In this document: positions 18,120-29,378 of the stretch, piece after piece
How positions within the stretch are numbered: the first letter of the stretch is position 1
Layout: each line of letters opens with the position of its first letter
Assembly (NCBI RefSeq): GCF_042186555.1
Contig: NC_133336.1
Coordinates: 35,666,257-35,730,256 of the forward strand
Origin: Aquarana catesbeiana
Taxonomy: Eukaryota; Chordata; Amphibia; Anura; Ranidae
DNA: 64,000 nt
Reading direction: 5' to 3'
Notes under the pieces: generated by a model
What the model was told of the DNA's origin: nothing
The model's input: only the letters and a program-made list of their open reading frames with translations
The model's database searches: none
Made by a program: the position numbers and the translations under genes

Positions 18120-18741
18120 CCTGCGCCTTGCAAGTGCAAATTAATATCAGCTGGTTCAGTCTCAGCTGATGGCTTCTAAAAAAAGGTATCTCATTACCAA
18201 GGTGTCACACAAGAAACATCTCATGAAGAGTAAAAGCAAAGAGCTCTCTTAGGACCTTCAAAAGCTTATTGTTGCAAAACATACTGATGCCATTGGTTAC
18301 AGAAGGATTTCTAAAATGTTCCAGTGAGCACTGTTGGAGCCATAATTTGTTAATGGAAAGAACATAATTTCACCATAAACCGGCCATGAGCATGTGCTCC
18401 TCACTAGATTTCTAACAGAGGAGTAAAAAAAATTATCAGAAGAGTTGTGCAAGAGTCAAGGACCACTTGTGAAGAGCTTCAGAAAGAGCTGGAATTAGCA
18501 GGTACAATTGTTTTAAAGAAAACAATATGTAATGCACTCACCTGCCATTGCCTGTATGCACGCTCACCACACAAGACTCCATTGCTGAAGAAAAAGTAAG
18601 TTGAAGCTCGTTTAAAGTTTTCTGCACAACATTTAGACATGCCTGTGAAATACTGGGAGAATATAGTCTGGTCAGATGAGACCAAAGTTGTACTCTTTGG
18701 ATGCCATAATGTTTGGAGGTCAAATGGCACTGCACATTATT
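18120..18741 (+). pseudogene. Tc1/mariner transposase relic
   Basis: A decayed transposase reads in broken frames on the plus strand. The clearest part is near 18655-18735, where the frame reads a WSDETK block followed by a VWRSNGTAH-like stretch, the region of the first catalytic Asp in Tc1 transposases. Many stops and frameshifts precede it. The C-terminal half, with the other catalytic residues, is missing because L1 sequence begins directly after. Confidence 0.75.
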
Positions 18742-20254
18742 CTGCTGGACAGTGAAGTCACCATTGTAACTTATTACGCCCCTAACACCAACCCGTTGTC
18801 GTTCCTCTCACACTTGTTTACTGTTATAGCATCCCACAAACAAGCTACATTCATCATCGGGGGCGACTCTAACCAAGTTTTATACCCCTTATTAGATAAA
18901 TCCCCAGCCCCGAATACAGCTCACTGCCTCTCCTACCAACAACTCCTGAACCTACACTCACTTCTTGACACATGGCGTGAACAGCACCCAGCCAGATGAC
19001 AATACAACTACTATTCCCACCCTCCTAAAATATTCTCTCGCATAGACCACCTCTTCGTTAGCACTGGAACCTCTCCACTCATCCTTGACTCACAGATCAT
19101 ACCATGCTCTTGGTCAGACCACAATGTAGTCATGACTATATTCTCCTCCCTGGTCCCAAAGCCAAACCATTGCACTTGGTTCATAAATGATAGCTTACTG
19201 GCCAACCCTCCCCACCGACTAGAGATTGAAACAGCGCTTAAAGACTACCTTATGAACAACACATCCACAGACACGAACCCCTTGACACTGTGAGAAGCCC
19301 ACAAACCTTACATCAGAGGGGTTTGTATCAGCCAGGCATCACACCACCGTAGGGTGAAACGCCAGCTATAAAAGCGCCTTAAAGATGCCTTCTACAAGGC
19401 TTCAGAGACATTTCAGACCTCGCCTTCTCCATCAAATGAAAAAACACGACTAGAGCTTGATCTCTTCTTGACGGTCTCGGCAGAGGAAATTCTCTGCAAA
19501 TCAAAACATACCCTCTACATGAAAGCAAATAAACCAACCACATTTCTTGCCCTAGCTCTTCGCAAGGCCGATTACACCCACGAAACCTATCCGTCTCAAA
19601 TTGACAAAAGATACTTATTCTAGTAACCCGCTGAAAATCTTGCATGTATTTCGTAGAAAACTAGCTGAACTATACCGAGATCCTAATGAGTTTGACCAAA
19701 CTCACTTTGATACACTCCTATCCTCTATTCACCTTCCTTCTCTCTCCTCTTCCCACCTAGAAAACCTAGACAAAACTATCATCGCTGCTGAGAGCCACTC
19801 CGCAATAAAAACGTTGAAACCTCATAAATGCCGTGGCCCAGATGGCTTCTCAGCCACTTACTACAAACGATTTGCAGACCTGTTATCCCCCCTCATGGTT
19901 GAAGCATTTAACTCTCTCCTCAAGGGCAATTCCTTCCGCCCAGAATTCTTAACAGCCTCCATTTCCATGATCCCTAAACCAAATACAGGTGACACAGCCT
20001 GGTCCAATTACAGACCGATCTCCAAACTCAATCTAGATATCAAAATACTCGCAAAAATCCTTTCTACCCAACTAAACCCCATTATAGGAACCTTAATCCA
20101 CAAGGATCAAACAGGATTTATAGCCTTTAGACAAGCAGTTGACAACATACGTAGGGCCACACTCCTTGCACACACAGCTCGATCCTGCCGCATCCCTACT
20201 TGCTTCCTTTCCCTTAATATCCGCAAGGCGTTCGATTAGCTATCCTGGACGGAC
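18742..20254 (+). pseudogene. L1 ORF2, endonuclease and first part of reverse transcriptase
   Basis: Endonuclease half: a YYAPN motif near the start, a GGDSN block and a WSDHN motif near 19110, the hallmark of apurinic-type LINE endonucleases. It is broken by stops near 18997 and by frameshifts to about 19600. The open stretch 19601-20239 holds reverse transcriptase motifs: a RGPDGF block, NYRPIS, and QTGFI. In motif A the catalytic Asp is Asn (LNIRKAFD near 20215), followed by an in-frame TAG. The frame continues into 21797 once the inserted element is left out. Confidence 0.87.
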
Positions 20255-21796
20255 TTAACCACTTACCCACTGGGCACTTAAACCCCCTCCCTAACCAGAC
20301 CAATGTTCAGCTTTCAGTGCTCTCACATTTTGAATGACAATTACTCATGCAACACTGTACCCATATGAATTTTTTGTCCTTTTTTTCCACACAAATAGAG
20401 CTTTCCTTTGGTGGTAATCACCGCAGGGTTTTTTATTTTTTGCACTATAAATGAAAAAGTACAGAAAATTTAGTAAAAAAAAATGCATTTTTGTTCATTT
20501 CTGTTTTGCAAATTAGCTATTCTTCTTCATAAATTTTGGCCATATAATTTCTTGACTACCTCTTGTAGTTTTAAAGGCCCTGGAGCACCAGGACAATGGA
20601 AACACCCCCAAAATGACCCCATTTTGGAAAGAAAACACCCCAACATATAATCTATGAGGCATAATGAGTCTTTTGAACATGTCATTTTTTTTCTACAAGT
20701 TTTTGGAAAATGTGGAAAGAAAATGAAAATGCATTTTTTTTTTTTTTTTTACACAAAGTTGTCCATTTATACAAAATTTCGAACACATAGCATGTACATA
20801 CCAAAAATTACACACCAAAATAGATTCTCCTACTCCTGAGTACGGTGATACCACATGTGGGAGACTTTTCCACAGCCTGGCCACATAGAGAGGCCCATCA
20901 TGCAGGGAGCACCGTCATGTGTTCTAGGGGCATAAATTTAGAACCTAATTTGACTACCTATTACACTTTTGTGAGGCACTGTAGTGGCATAGATGAGAAC
21001 TGATGTGGCATGGATAAGCATGAATGGGGACGGATGAGCCATGGATGTGGATGGCCGAGCATGGTTGAGCCATGAATGGGGATGGATGGGATGGCTGAGC
21101 ATGGATGAATGAGTGCTGCAATGGGCACAGAGTAGAGCTGTGGGCACTACAGATCCAGCCCACAGTGCCACACTGCCACAATTTTATCCATATTCAGCAC
21201 TGTTTTTTATCTTCTCAAATGTGAGTGTTTTACCTTTAATAAATAGGCTGCAAAGCTTTTTTATACAGTATTACGCTATGTGTTTTCATATCTCTTTCAC
21301 ATATGATTTGGATATTTGATGGGATTCGCCCTTGCTAAATATACTATCTACAAGTATCCTGGTTACCCTCGTTACATCTCCTGGGATCCTCATCCATATA
21401 AGCCTATTTGACACAGTGGGTGTACACCCATCTGTGTCCAGTTGCTCTGGTAAGCCCCCCTCTCATACATATGGTGGTGGATCTCCTATCAACACGATAC
21501 TAATATTTTTTTACCCTTCTTGTTGTTATACATATACTTTAACGGATGTTTCATGGACTTTTTTTTTACACCAGCATATGTCAGATATGTATACTTTGAG
21601 TAGATGTTCTTGGGACTCAATTTCCAACAAGTGTGTTACTTAAACATATCTGCCAACCACGTTAAATTCTGTATATTTGTTAACCACACTTAGGTACACT
21701 TTTGGGATATATCTACATTGTATGTCATGAAGCAATGTTAGTTATTATTGATTTTCTAGCGCTGCACTTTCTTTTTGCATTCTATAAAGTGGTTAA
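20255..21796. mobile_element. TTAA-flanked piggyBac-related element inside the L1
   Basis: TTAA at 20255-20258 and 21793-21796; left end TTAACCACTTACCCACTGGG, right end reads TTAACCACTTTATAG inward. Leaving out the element and one TTAA makes the L1 codons continuous (a WTDLNS reading), so the insertion point is exact. The left 730 bp match, in opposite orientation, the right end and one ~390-bp satellite unit of the large piggyBac element (45530-48617). 20990-21115 is a degenerate GGATGAGCATGGATG minisatellite. 21330-21792 shares blocks with the foreign segment in the provirus (3918-4527). Confidence 0.85.
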
Positions 21797-23640
21797 ACTC
21801 CATCCTTCACAACTGGGGGTTTGGAACACATTTCCTACACTGGATCGCTACCTTATATCACAAAGCTTATGTAACATACTCAGGGTTTTGCGCCGATCCC
21901 TTCCTTATAGAAAGAGGTACCCATCAAGGCTGCCCCCTCCACTCCTCTTCTCCCTAGCGATGGAACCCTTTGCTCTCCTCATCCGCTGTAACCCAGACAT
22001 AAGAGGACTGGAAATCGAAGGCCACCAGCATAAATTATGCATGTTTGCTAATAACGTCCTGATATTTCTCAGTTCACCCTTTCGACGTCTGTCTGGCCTA
22101 CATATAAACCCACACAAATCAAAAGCCCTAAACGTTTCCTTATCTCCTAAACCCAAAGCAAAATTACAAGACATTTTCCCGTTAACCTGGACGACGACCC
22201 ACATCTCTGCTGCAAATTACCCCCGCATGTTAACCCTACTTACCAATCTAATGACTAAATGGTCATACCGTTAGCATGGATGGGCTGGATCACGATGGTC
22301 AAAATGTCCATCCTCCCTAAAATTCTCCATCTCTCCAGAGTTCTCCCAATACAGGTTCCCTCGTGTTACCTACGCATCCTACAGCACAACGCCTCCTGAT
22401 TTATTTGGGGTACACACAAACCCCGTTTGTCTACGACCACTTTATACACCCCGCATCCGCGGCGGACTAAGTATGCCCAATTTCACGAAATATTATTATG
22501 CTGCTCGGCTGGCACGACTACCCAATACCATGCCATGAAGGAAACCCCACTATGGGTGGCACTAGAATCGGTCGACTGCAATCCGCTCTCCACAGCAAAC
22601 CTACTGTGGCTCACGCCAGCCCAACGTCGCTCTATCCGTAACCCGATCACCAAACAGTCTTACCATAGGGGATAGACTTAAGACACGTTTTGGCCTCCAA
22701 TCTCGCCACAACCCCCTTCTCTCTTTCCTCCACAAGTTCTCTTTTTACCCGACCTGGACTTCCCCAGCCTCCTTTTCACCTTGGTCCAACGCAGGACTGA
22801 TCCGCGCGCACCACTTATTTAAATCAGCTACCATTACACCCTTCCCCACACTTTGTGAAAAGCACAACCTCCCAGCCACAGAAACCTTCAGGTATCTACA
22901 AATTAAACATTTCCTGACCCAAACTGAACCCACAGACTCGACGACCCTGAGCTTTTCCACCTTTGAACATGCTTGTAAATTTGACCCGCAGAAACGGGGA
23001 CTCATCTCCGATTTATACGCACAACTGCTTTCACACACCACCTCAACCCCCCCATCCTATACTACCAAATGGGAAAGAGATCTTGACCTACAAAAATAGA
23101 CTGGGCTCAAATCTGGCAAGCTACCAAAGTGGCCTCACCGGACATAGTGGCCCTTAAGACTAACTATAAGGTACTCACCAGATGGTATCTGGTCCCCGCC
23201 AGGATATCAAAATTTCTCCCCCGCTACTCATCTAACTGCTTCCTGAGGATGTACCTCCTCGGGCATGCATGCTCGCATCTGGTTGAAATGCCCTAAAGCT
23301 CGTTTCTTCTGGTCGGGATTGTTCCAGATCCTCTCCACAGTGTTCAATGTGACCCTACCACCTGGCCCAGCCGTAGCTCTCTTGAACAGCAAACTAATTA
23401 CTAATTTAAACTCCTGCTCTTCATCACCACTGCAGCGAAAAAAACCATAGTGAAAGAATGGAAATCGACCTCCTTACCCATACTGTCACTTAAACAAAGA
23501 GTTACGCAGGCAATGATTCATGCCAAAACTGAAGCAGTTTATCTAGACAAAGTGTCTAAATTTGAGAAACTCTGGAACCCCTGGATTGACCACGGCCTTC
23601 CTCCAGGCTTCGACAGCTTGCTATTAAAGCTTTAAGGGTA
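21797..23640 (+). pseudogene. L1 ORF2, second part of reverse transcriptase and C-terminal region
   Basis: Resumes exactly after the TTAA element. Visible: a RGTHQGCPL block near 21915, and the catalytic motif C as FANN (near 22045) where FADD is expected, so both Asp are Asn. Beyond it come a GLHINPHKSK block and scattered fragments of the C-terminal region, including a Cys-containing CP-KARFFW stretch near 23285. Numerous stops and frameshifts. Inactive. Confidence 0.85.
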
Positions 23641-24290
23641 CTCGACCCTCACTACACCATGGCTCCTCATTTGCAGCTGACTCTCTGAACCCCCGATCCC
23701 CTCTGGAGAGATCCCCTCTTACTCTGCCATTCCCCCTACCCTCTCACGCCTGCCCTCTCTTTCCCCCTTACCACTTGCTACACCCCATTCCCTCCCCCCC
23801 ACCCACCCACCCTGTGGCTAAGTAGGTCACTTGCACTTAGTTGTTTGGTACCAAATAGTCATAAAATTGAGAGTAGTGACCTACTAGCTACAGAACCACC
23901 TGGGGTAGACTGGTTTGAACATCCATCCCCAAGACTGTGCCAAGCCACATAGCCGGAACTTGGCCTTGGGGTTAGTTTGCACATTCGCTCCCAACTATCC
24001 CTCACCAGACATCTATATAGCCATGTGAAAACTCATCACTTCTCCACCGTTGTTTACACAGTAAATATACTGTCTACGTTTTATATTTATTTCTTTGTTG
24101 TTGCACTACGTTCTTCTCTCTTGAGGCAAATGTTCAGGACTGTATGTTTTATTACGGAACAGATCCAATGGTAGACGCATTCTAAATTTCTTTGTACTCA
24201 GGCAACACTGTATACGGGATTTGTAACCTGTCATGGATCTGTCAGAAACTTTCTATTGTATTTCAAAATCTAATAAAAACTTGTACAAGA

Positions 24291-24924
24291 AAAATAACTC
24301 TCCTTCTTCTGAATGATCTTTTGAATGGCATAGTGTAGATCATTGAACTGTGCTATGGACAAAGGATTTTCACATTTTTTTATCAGCACTATACGCAAGC
24401 TGATAAAGGGGAGGCCATCCCCAAAATGTGTCCCTGCATCATAGTGACATCATTCCTGGAGGCAGAGTGTGTGTAAATGAGATCGAGATGGTGTGCCTTT
24501 CTTTTGGTGCTGGCGCGGTCTCTTCATTGTCCGTGGCCAGGGCTGGGGAGTTCCTACAGTGTATTCTGATCTTTCCAGGCTGCTGCTTCTCTGCCTCTTT
24601 CATTATTAATAAATGCTCAGCAATTACTATATTATGATTGCCTTCTTGCGATTCTTTATTTTTTCTGTTTTGCCAAATAATCTTTACTGCAAATGAAGAA
24701 GGCTGGAAGTGAGAAAAACTATCTGTGACAACCTAACAAAACCATGTTCTTCATGCATTTCCTTTTTTATGCTTTTTTTTCACATGTTGTTCCAGGTGCC
24801 CCCGGCCTTCTCCTTGTGAAAGGTTCAGCTGATTACTGCTGATTTGTCATTGGGGCTACCTCTCTTACACTTATTTTTGTTAGGTGTTTTCTTCTTACTA
24901 TTTGGACATAAGAGACACTTTTCT
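24291..24924. other. Unassigned sequence
   Basis: No gene or repeat family recognised. Open frames here are short and without motifs. Confidence 0.45.
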
Positions 24925-25406
24925 TTAAAGCGGGGGTCCACCTATCTATCGTTTTTGGGTTTTTTTTTAGTTCATTCACAAACTTTTCTTCTCAGCATTA
25001 CATACTCACATATTGTGTGTAATATGTCCACCTGTGTCAGATTTCGTCTGAAAGAATAACTTATATTATTCACTGCAGGCGGTTTCCATCTTCATTGTGG
25101 GCATTTGAAGCCCACAAGCATTTATTTCCTGGATGTGGTGAATGCTGTGCTCCCAGCATTCACCGCTCGTTCCCGCACATGCTCAGTGGCATCCAGGGAA
25201 GCCTGAGACTAGCTCCCAGGAGTCTGGGAGAGGCTAGAAACACGCCTACTCCCATGGGAGGAGAACCAGGAAGTGCAAAGAAGAATAGAAAATAAAAGGT
25301 AATTACGGCGATTTAATTTTTTTTAAACGGCATGTCAGCATCTAGGCAAGGAAGAGAATACATGCATACAGATATTGTTCAAAATTTGGGTGGAACTCCG
25401 CTTTAA
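24925..25406. mobile_element. TTAA-flanked miniature element (same family as 16675)
   Basis: Left end TTAAAGCGGGGGTCCACC, right end (inverted) TTAAAGCGGAGTTCCACCCA; TTAA at 24925-24928 and 25403-25406. 482 bp. Confidence 0.85.
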
Positions 25407-25497
25407 TGCCACATTTTTACCCATAGGTTTCCTCTACCAAAGTAAATTGATTGGGTCTGTAAAGCTCCGTAAAGTAGGATGTAAAGTATTAGTGCAG

Positions 25498-26015
25498 TTA
25501 AAGTTTCACTAAACCCACAACAATAAAATCAGTCTGTATAATGCAGTAAAGCATGGCAATGAAAGGCATTAGCAAGGGTCATGCTATGGAACGTTTTCAA
25601 AAAAGAATTTTCTTTTTACCTTCACCTTGTTGCCGACGTTTGTTCATGATGCAGTAAAGCATGCTTGTTGTTCTCACTGTGGAACCTAAGAGATAAATTT
25701 TCCAAAAAAAGTCTGTGTAAAAAGTCTGTCTGACAGTCTTCTTTTACTGTCCCCAATCCATCTACTGATAATACAGAGCCCTAGGATGCACTCTGCACAT
25801 GCTCAGTTTGGTGTGTATTGCTAGAGTTTTTTTTTTCTTGGGAAGGATGTGATCAGCACAGGGCCAATCAGCGCTGTCCATTCAGCCTCAGAGGACAGTC
25901 AGAGGAGAATGAAAACTCCTGCAAGCTTTATCCAGTGCTTGGCCGGACAATGATAGAAGTCAGAAACCACCTCAGTTTGCAAAGTCTCGACCTGGGGGAA
26001 TGGTCTCAACACCTA
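25498..26015. mobile_element. TTAA-type element, right end lost
   Basis: Begins TTAAAGTTTCACTAAACCCA. The first ~480 bp match 54163-54681 (for example GCACATGCTCAGTTTGG and GGGCCAATCAGC). The right terminal repeat is absent; the next element begins at 26016. Confidence 0.72.
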
Positions 26016-26406
26016 TAAGGCTACTTTCACACTGGGGCAGGAGGGTATTTACCACTGTAATAGTGGCGCTTTCGGCCACTAGTGGGGCTTTTTAAACCCC
26101 TGCTAGTGGGCGAATAAAGTGTTAAAAGCGCCTTCAAAGCGCCGCTGCCGAAGAGCTTTGCAGGCACTTCGGCAGCGGTGCCCATTGATTCCAATGGCAG
26201 GGGCGGTGGAGGAGCGGTGTGTACACCGCACCACCCGAAAGATGCTGCTTGCAGAAATTTTCCTAACGTCCTGCAAGCGCACCACCCCAGTGTGAAAGCA
26301 ATCGGGCCTTCACACTGGGGCTGCAGGGGGGGGGGGGGGGCGTTTTTCAGGCACTATTTTTAGCCAAAAAGCACCTGAAAAATGCCCCAGTGTGAAAGGG
26401 GTCTTA
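26016..26406. mobile_element. Inverted-repeat element with TTTCACACTGGGGC ends
   Basis: Ends TAAGGCTACTTTCACACTGG and (inverted) TAAGACCCCTTTCACACTGG. Internal GC-rich palindromic segments such as GAAGTGCC/GGCACTTC-like arms around 26150-26180, and a G-run near 26328. Related ends occur at 29040-29273. Confidence 0.75.
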
Positions 26407-27200
26407 GTGTTTTAGAATCTGTGACACAAGCTGGAGACACCTCCTGGGCTCCAGCTTCAGCAACAGACTGGACAGGTTTGTCTCCAGAAGCAGAGATCTT
26501 TTCACAGAAGCAGTGGATTCCCTGGTGGCTACGTGGAATCGGGACCAGCCTGATCTATGCCTCTCCTCCTCTGAGATTTCTTTCCAATCTACTCCACAGG
26601 ATCAAGATGGAGGGCTTTCTGGTGATCCTCATAGCTCCCAAATGATCAATCTGGCAACTCCCCTGTGTGTTTCCAGATTGACCAGATCTTATGTCCCATG
26701 GACTGCTTTACCACCCTGCTTCATGGTTGCTGAATTTATTGGCATTACTATTGAAACCCAGGTCTTGACAGATAGTGGTCCCTCTTATTTGTTAATTCCC
26801 ATCCTGTTAGGAGATCTACCATCGCACATAGAAGGCTTTCTTTGTATGGTGGTAGGAAAGAAGACTATGTCCCAAAAAATATTCTGTTGGGCATGCTTTA
26901 ACACAAATCAGGTTTGTATAAGCATTTGGCCCTGAGTACCACCAAGGGACACATTTCAGCCATTGTGATCTTGTTCCAAAGACTGCAAGACTTTTCTCCA
27001 GGGTATCTCCCATGTAGCTCCTCCTGTTCAGCCACCTGTGGCTTGGATTTGAATCTGGTTCTTTCACTTCCTCAAAAATCTGCCTTTTGTTCCGTCAGGT
27101 CCCCTTTATACTCTCGCGCACAAGTTACCTCCCTAGGTAATGTGGCATGTGACTGATCTGACAGCCTTATCCTGTAAAGAATCCTACCTGGTTTTGCAAG
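26407..27200 (+). pseudogene. DIRS-type retroelement fragment (RNase H end and tyrosine recombinase)
   Basis: Plus-strand frames show a DIRS-like arrangement. Near 26510-26645 the reading ends in an ASPPLRF...VILIAPK stretch, like the region after RNase H. From about 26915 a second reading (STTKGHISAIVILFQR, then LDLNLVLS) resembles the N-terminal part of DIRS tyrosine recombinases. Frames are shifted several times and the catalytic part of the recombinase is not seen. Inactive relic. Confidence 0.68.
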
Positions 27201-27336
27201 AATAAGGTGGTGTCATGATTTAAAGCCAAGACATGGGTAAGGTAAGTATGATTTGCATATGACTTTTGTCTATATTGTGGTATATGTATCAACCCATCTT
27301 TGCTATCAATGTACATTTTTTATGATATAAGAAACG

Positions 27337-27380
27337 TCTTGCCGCCGTATCTGTAAGTTATACAGTCGGCAGGTGGTTAA
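27337..27380. repeat. End fragment of a TTAA element
   Basis: Reads, inverted, TTAACCACCTGCCGAC..., the terminal motif seen at 39551 and 57249. Its TTAA (27377-27380) is shared with the next element. Confidence 0.6.
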
Positions 27381-27790
27381 AGTAGAACTATAGGCAAAAC
27401 TTTTTTTTTTTAAATTTTGGATAGAGCAAGGGAGGTTTATAACCGCTGTCAAATTTTTTCTGCCATCTGTGTACCATTGTGGAGATTTTCCTCCACTTCC
27501 TGTCCCATAGCCAAACAGGAAGTGGTAGAAAATCCCTGCAAATTAAGGGAATTCTTTGGAGACCCCCAGGTCACCAGAACTAGTGTCTGCATTGGAAGAT
27601 TTCCCCCCTATTACTTTTCTGGGGACAACCCAAAATATGAGATTTTCTTTTACTTTCACTTTCCATGATAATGGTAAACAGGACAAATAGAGAGGGGGAA
27701 TCTCCCTAACGGAGACACAGACCTCAATAAAAACTGGCAGGGGTTCTAATCCATCTCCACTCTATCTAAATGCCTTTAGTTATACTTTAA
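27377..27790. mobile_element. TTAA-flanked miniature element
   Basis: Ends TTAAAGTAGAACTATAGGCA and (inverted) TTAAAGTATAACTAAAGGCA; 414 bp; TTAA on both edges. No coding capacity evident. Confidence 0.84.
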
Positions 27791-27929
27791 ACTAGGCTTA
27801 CTTTATGTACTGTACAAATGGGGGAGTCCTCCTCGTTATTTTTCTGCTATGGCCACACAAGTTAAAAGGTACCATTTATTTTATTTTTCCTGCCCCTTCT
27901 TCCTTAGCTGCATTTGATGACACCTTTCT

Positions 27930-28587
27930 TGTGTGCTGCAGTGCTGGACCATCCTACAGGAGCTAGTTGGACAAGACCACAGCGGGTGGGGGTAGATCAA
28001 TCACCAGGGAAGGAGAAGAATTCTTGCCAAGGCAAGAGAGGTTCATCGTATCCGGTCTTTGGCCAACTTCACTATCTAGCTTTGATAGCCCTGTGCATTT
28101 CATTCATAGACAATTGGCAAGCAGACTTCTCAGTCTGGCAGTGCCTACACCTGGTGGAATGCTCCCCCTACACCTGGAGGTGTTTCAGGACCTGTTTCTC
28201 AGGTGGGGGACACTGAATGTGGATCTCCTGATCTCCAGTTGCAAAAACTAATTGCACAGGTTTGTCTCCAGGTAAAAGGGTCCTCTAGTGCAGTGGCCAT
28301 CAACCCTGTCCTCAGGGCCCACTAACAGGCCAGGTTGGCAAGATAACTGAAATACATCACAGGTGATCTCATTTGCGACTCAGTGATTGCAGTATTCTAG
28401 TCTGCATCTCCCCAAGGTAGTACATAAAACCTGGTCTGTTAGTGGGCCCTGAGGACAGGGTTGATGACCATTGCTCTAGTGGAACTTTCCTCCTCTGAAA
28501 CGTATCCCTCTGCTGCTACACTGGATTGAGCTGGGAAGGGTTCAGGTGATCCTCATTGCTCCAGACTGGCCCAGTACACCGAACTGT
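27930..28587 (+). pseudogene. Second DIRS-type fragment, split by a hAT element
   Basis: A plus-strand frame at about 28100-28250 reads LEVFQDLFLRWGT followed by a DLL-S stretch, matching the RNase H region of DIRS elements. After the 183-bp hAT insertion the reading continues (28482-28587) to VILIAPDWP, the same block as in the fragment at 26.6 kb. Frameshifts are present. Confidence 0.7.
28291..28473. mobile_element. 183-bp hAT miniature element
   Basis: Long inverted ends: CAGTGGCCATCAACCCTGTC and (inverted) CAATGGTCATCAACCCTGTC. An exact 8-bp target duplication CTCTAGTG lies at 28283-28290 and 28474-28481, as expected for hAT. Confidence 0.93.
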
Positions 28588-29378
28588 TAAAGGGTAACTC
28601 CACTTTCGTGGGAAAAAAATAGCAAATAATAAAAAAAAATGATATAGCATATACAATTGTGACTCAAGTCATATTGTAATTGAATGTTACTAAAAGTGGC
28701 CTTTCCTTTTCAATCTGCAGCTCCATGATTTTCTGTAAAGTGCAATGCAATATGGCTATTTGGAGGCCTTTTGTACACACGATGTGTACACAACACCCCC
28801 CAGAAACAACAGCTTATGTGATTGGCTCACTGATTTTCCCAGAAGTCTGCACTAGGATACAAGTCAGATTTCAGACATCCCCTGCAGCAAAAATGTAATT
28901 TTTGGTGAGATACTCCCACCCCTGTCATTTTCCCCATTAATGCCCTGCAGATGTAGCAGCTGGTTGATAATTATGAAACCACTCCCATTAGATTTACTTA
29001 CCACATGGACACTGACAAACACAGCGATTTCTTCAGAAGTAGGTCCCTTTCACACTGAGGTGCTTCTAAACTGCCAGTAAAATACTGAGCTTTTCAGGCG
29101 CTTTTGAAGAGCTTTCCATTCACTTCAATGGAGAGAGGGGAGTTTTTTCCCCGCACTACCCCAGTGTGAAAGCATTCATTGATTTTAATGGAAATAGGTT
29201 TTCGTGAGCTTTTCGGGCGCTTTTTTTTTAGCATGAAAGTGCATGAAAAGCACCTCAGTGTGAAAGGGGTCTAACACAAAGTAGGAATCTACAACAAAGT
29301 TTGTTAAAATCATTGTAATGTACATAATCACCCAGGGGGGAATGTTTGTTTCTCAACAAAAGTGGCGTTACTCTTTAA
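28587..29378. mobile_element. TTAA-flanked element (TTAAAGGGTAACTCCACTTT family)
   Basis: Ends TTAAAGGGTAACTCCACTTT and (inverted) TTAAAGAGTAACGCCACTTT. TTAA at 28587-28590 and 29375-29378. A second copy is the host of the nested block 36652-48639. It carries the element 29040-29273 inside. Confidence 0.88.
29040..29273. mobile_element. Nested inverted-repeat element
   Basis: Ends TAGGTCCCTTTCACACTGAG and (inverted) TTAGACCCCTTTCACACTGAG. The related copy at 36652-48639 lacks it at the corresponding place (near 39040), which confirms an insertion. TA occurs at both edges. Confidence 0.8.

Larger units (their letters stand above)
18742..24290 (+). mobile_element. L1-type LINE copy, 5'-truncated and split
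   Basis: Contains an endonuclease end, reverse transcriptase, C-terminal region and 3' UTR in order on the plus strand. It is interrupted at 20255-21796 by a TTAA element. The 3' UTR (from about 23640) is C-rich and ends near 24270-24290 with AATAAAAAC and a short A-rich tail. The 5' end abuts the Tc1 relic. Confidence 0.88.
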
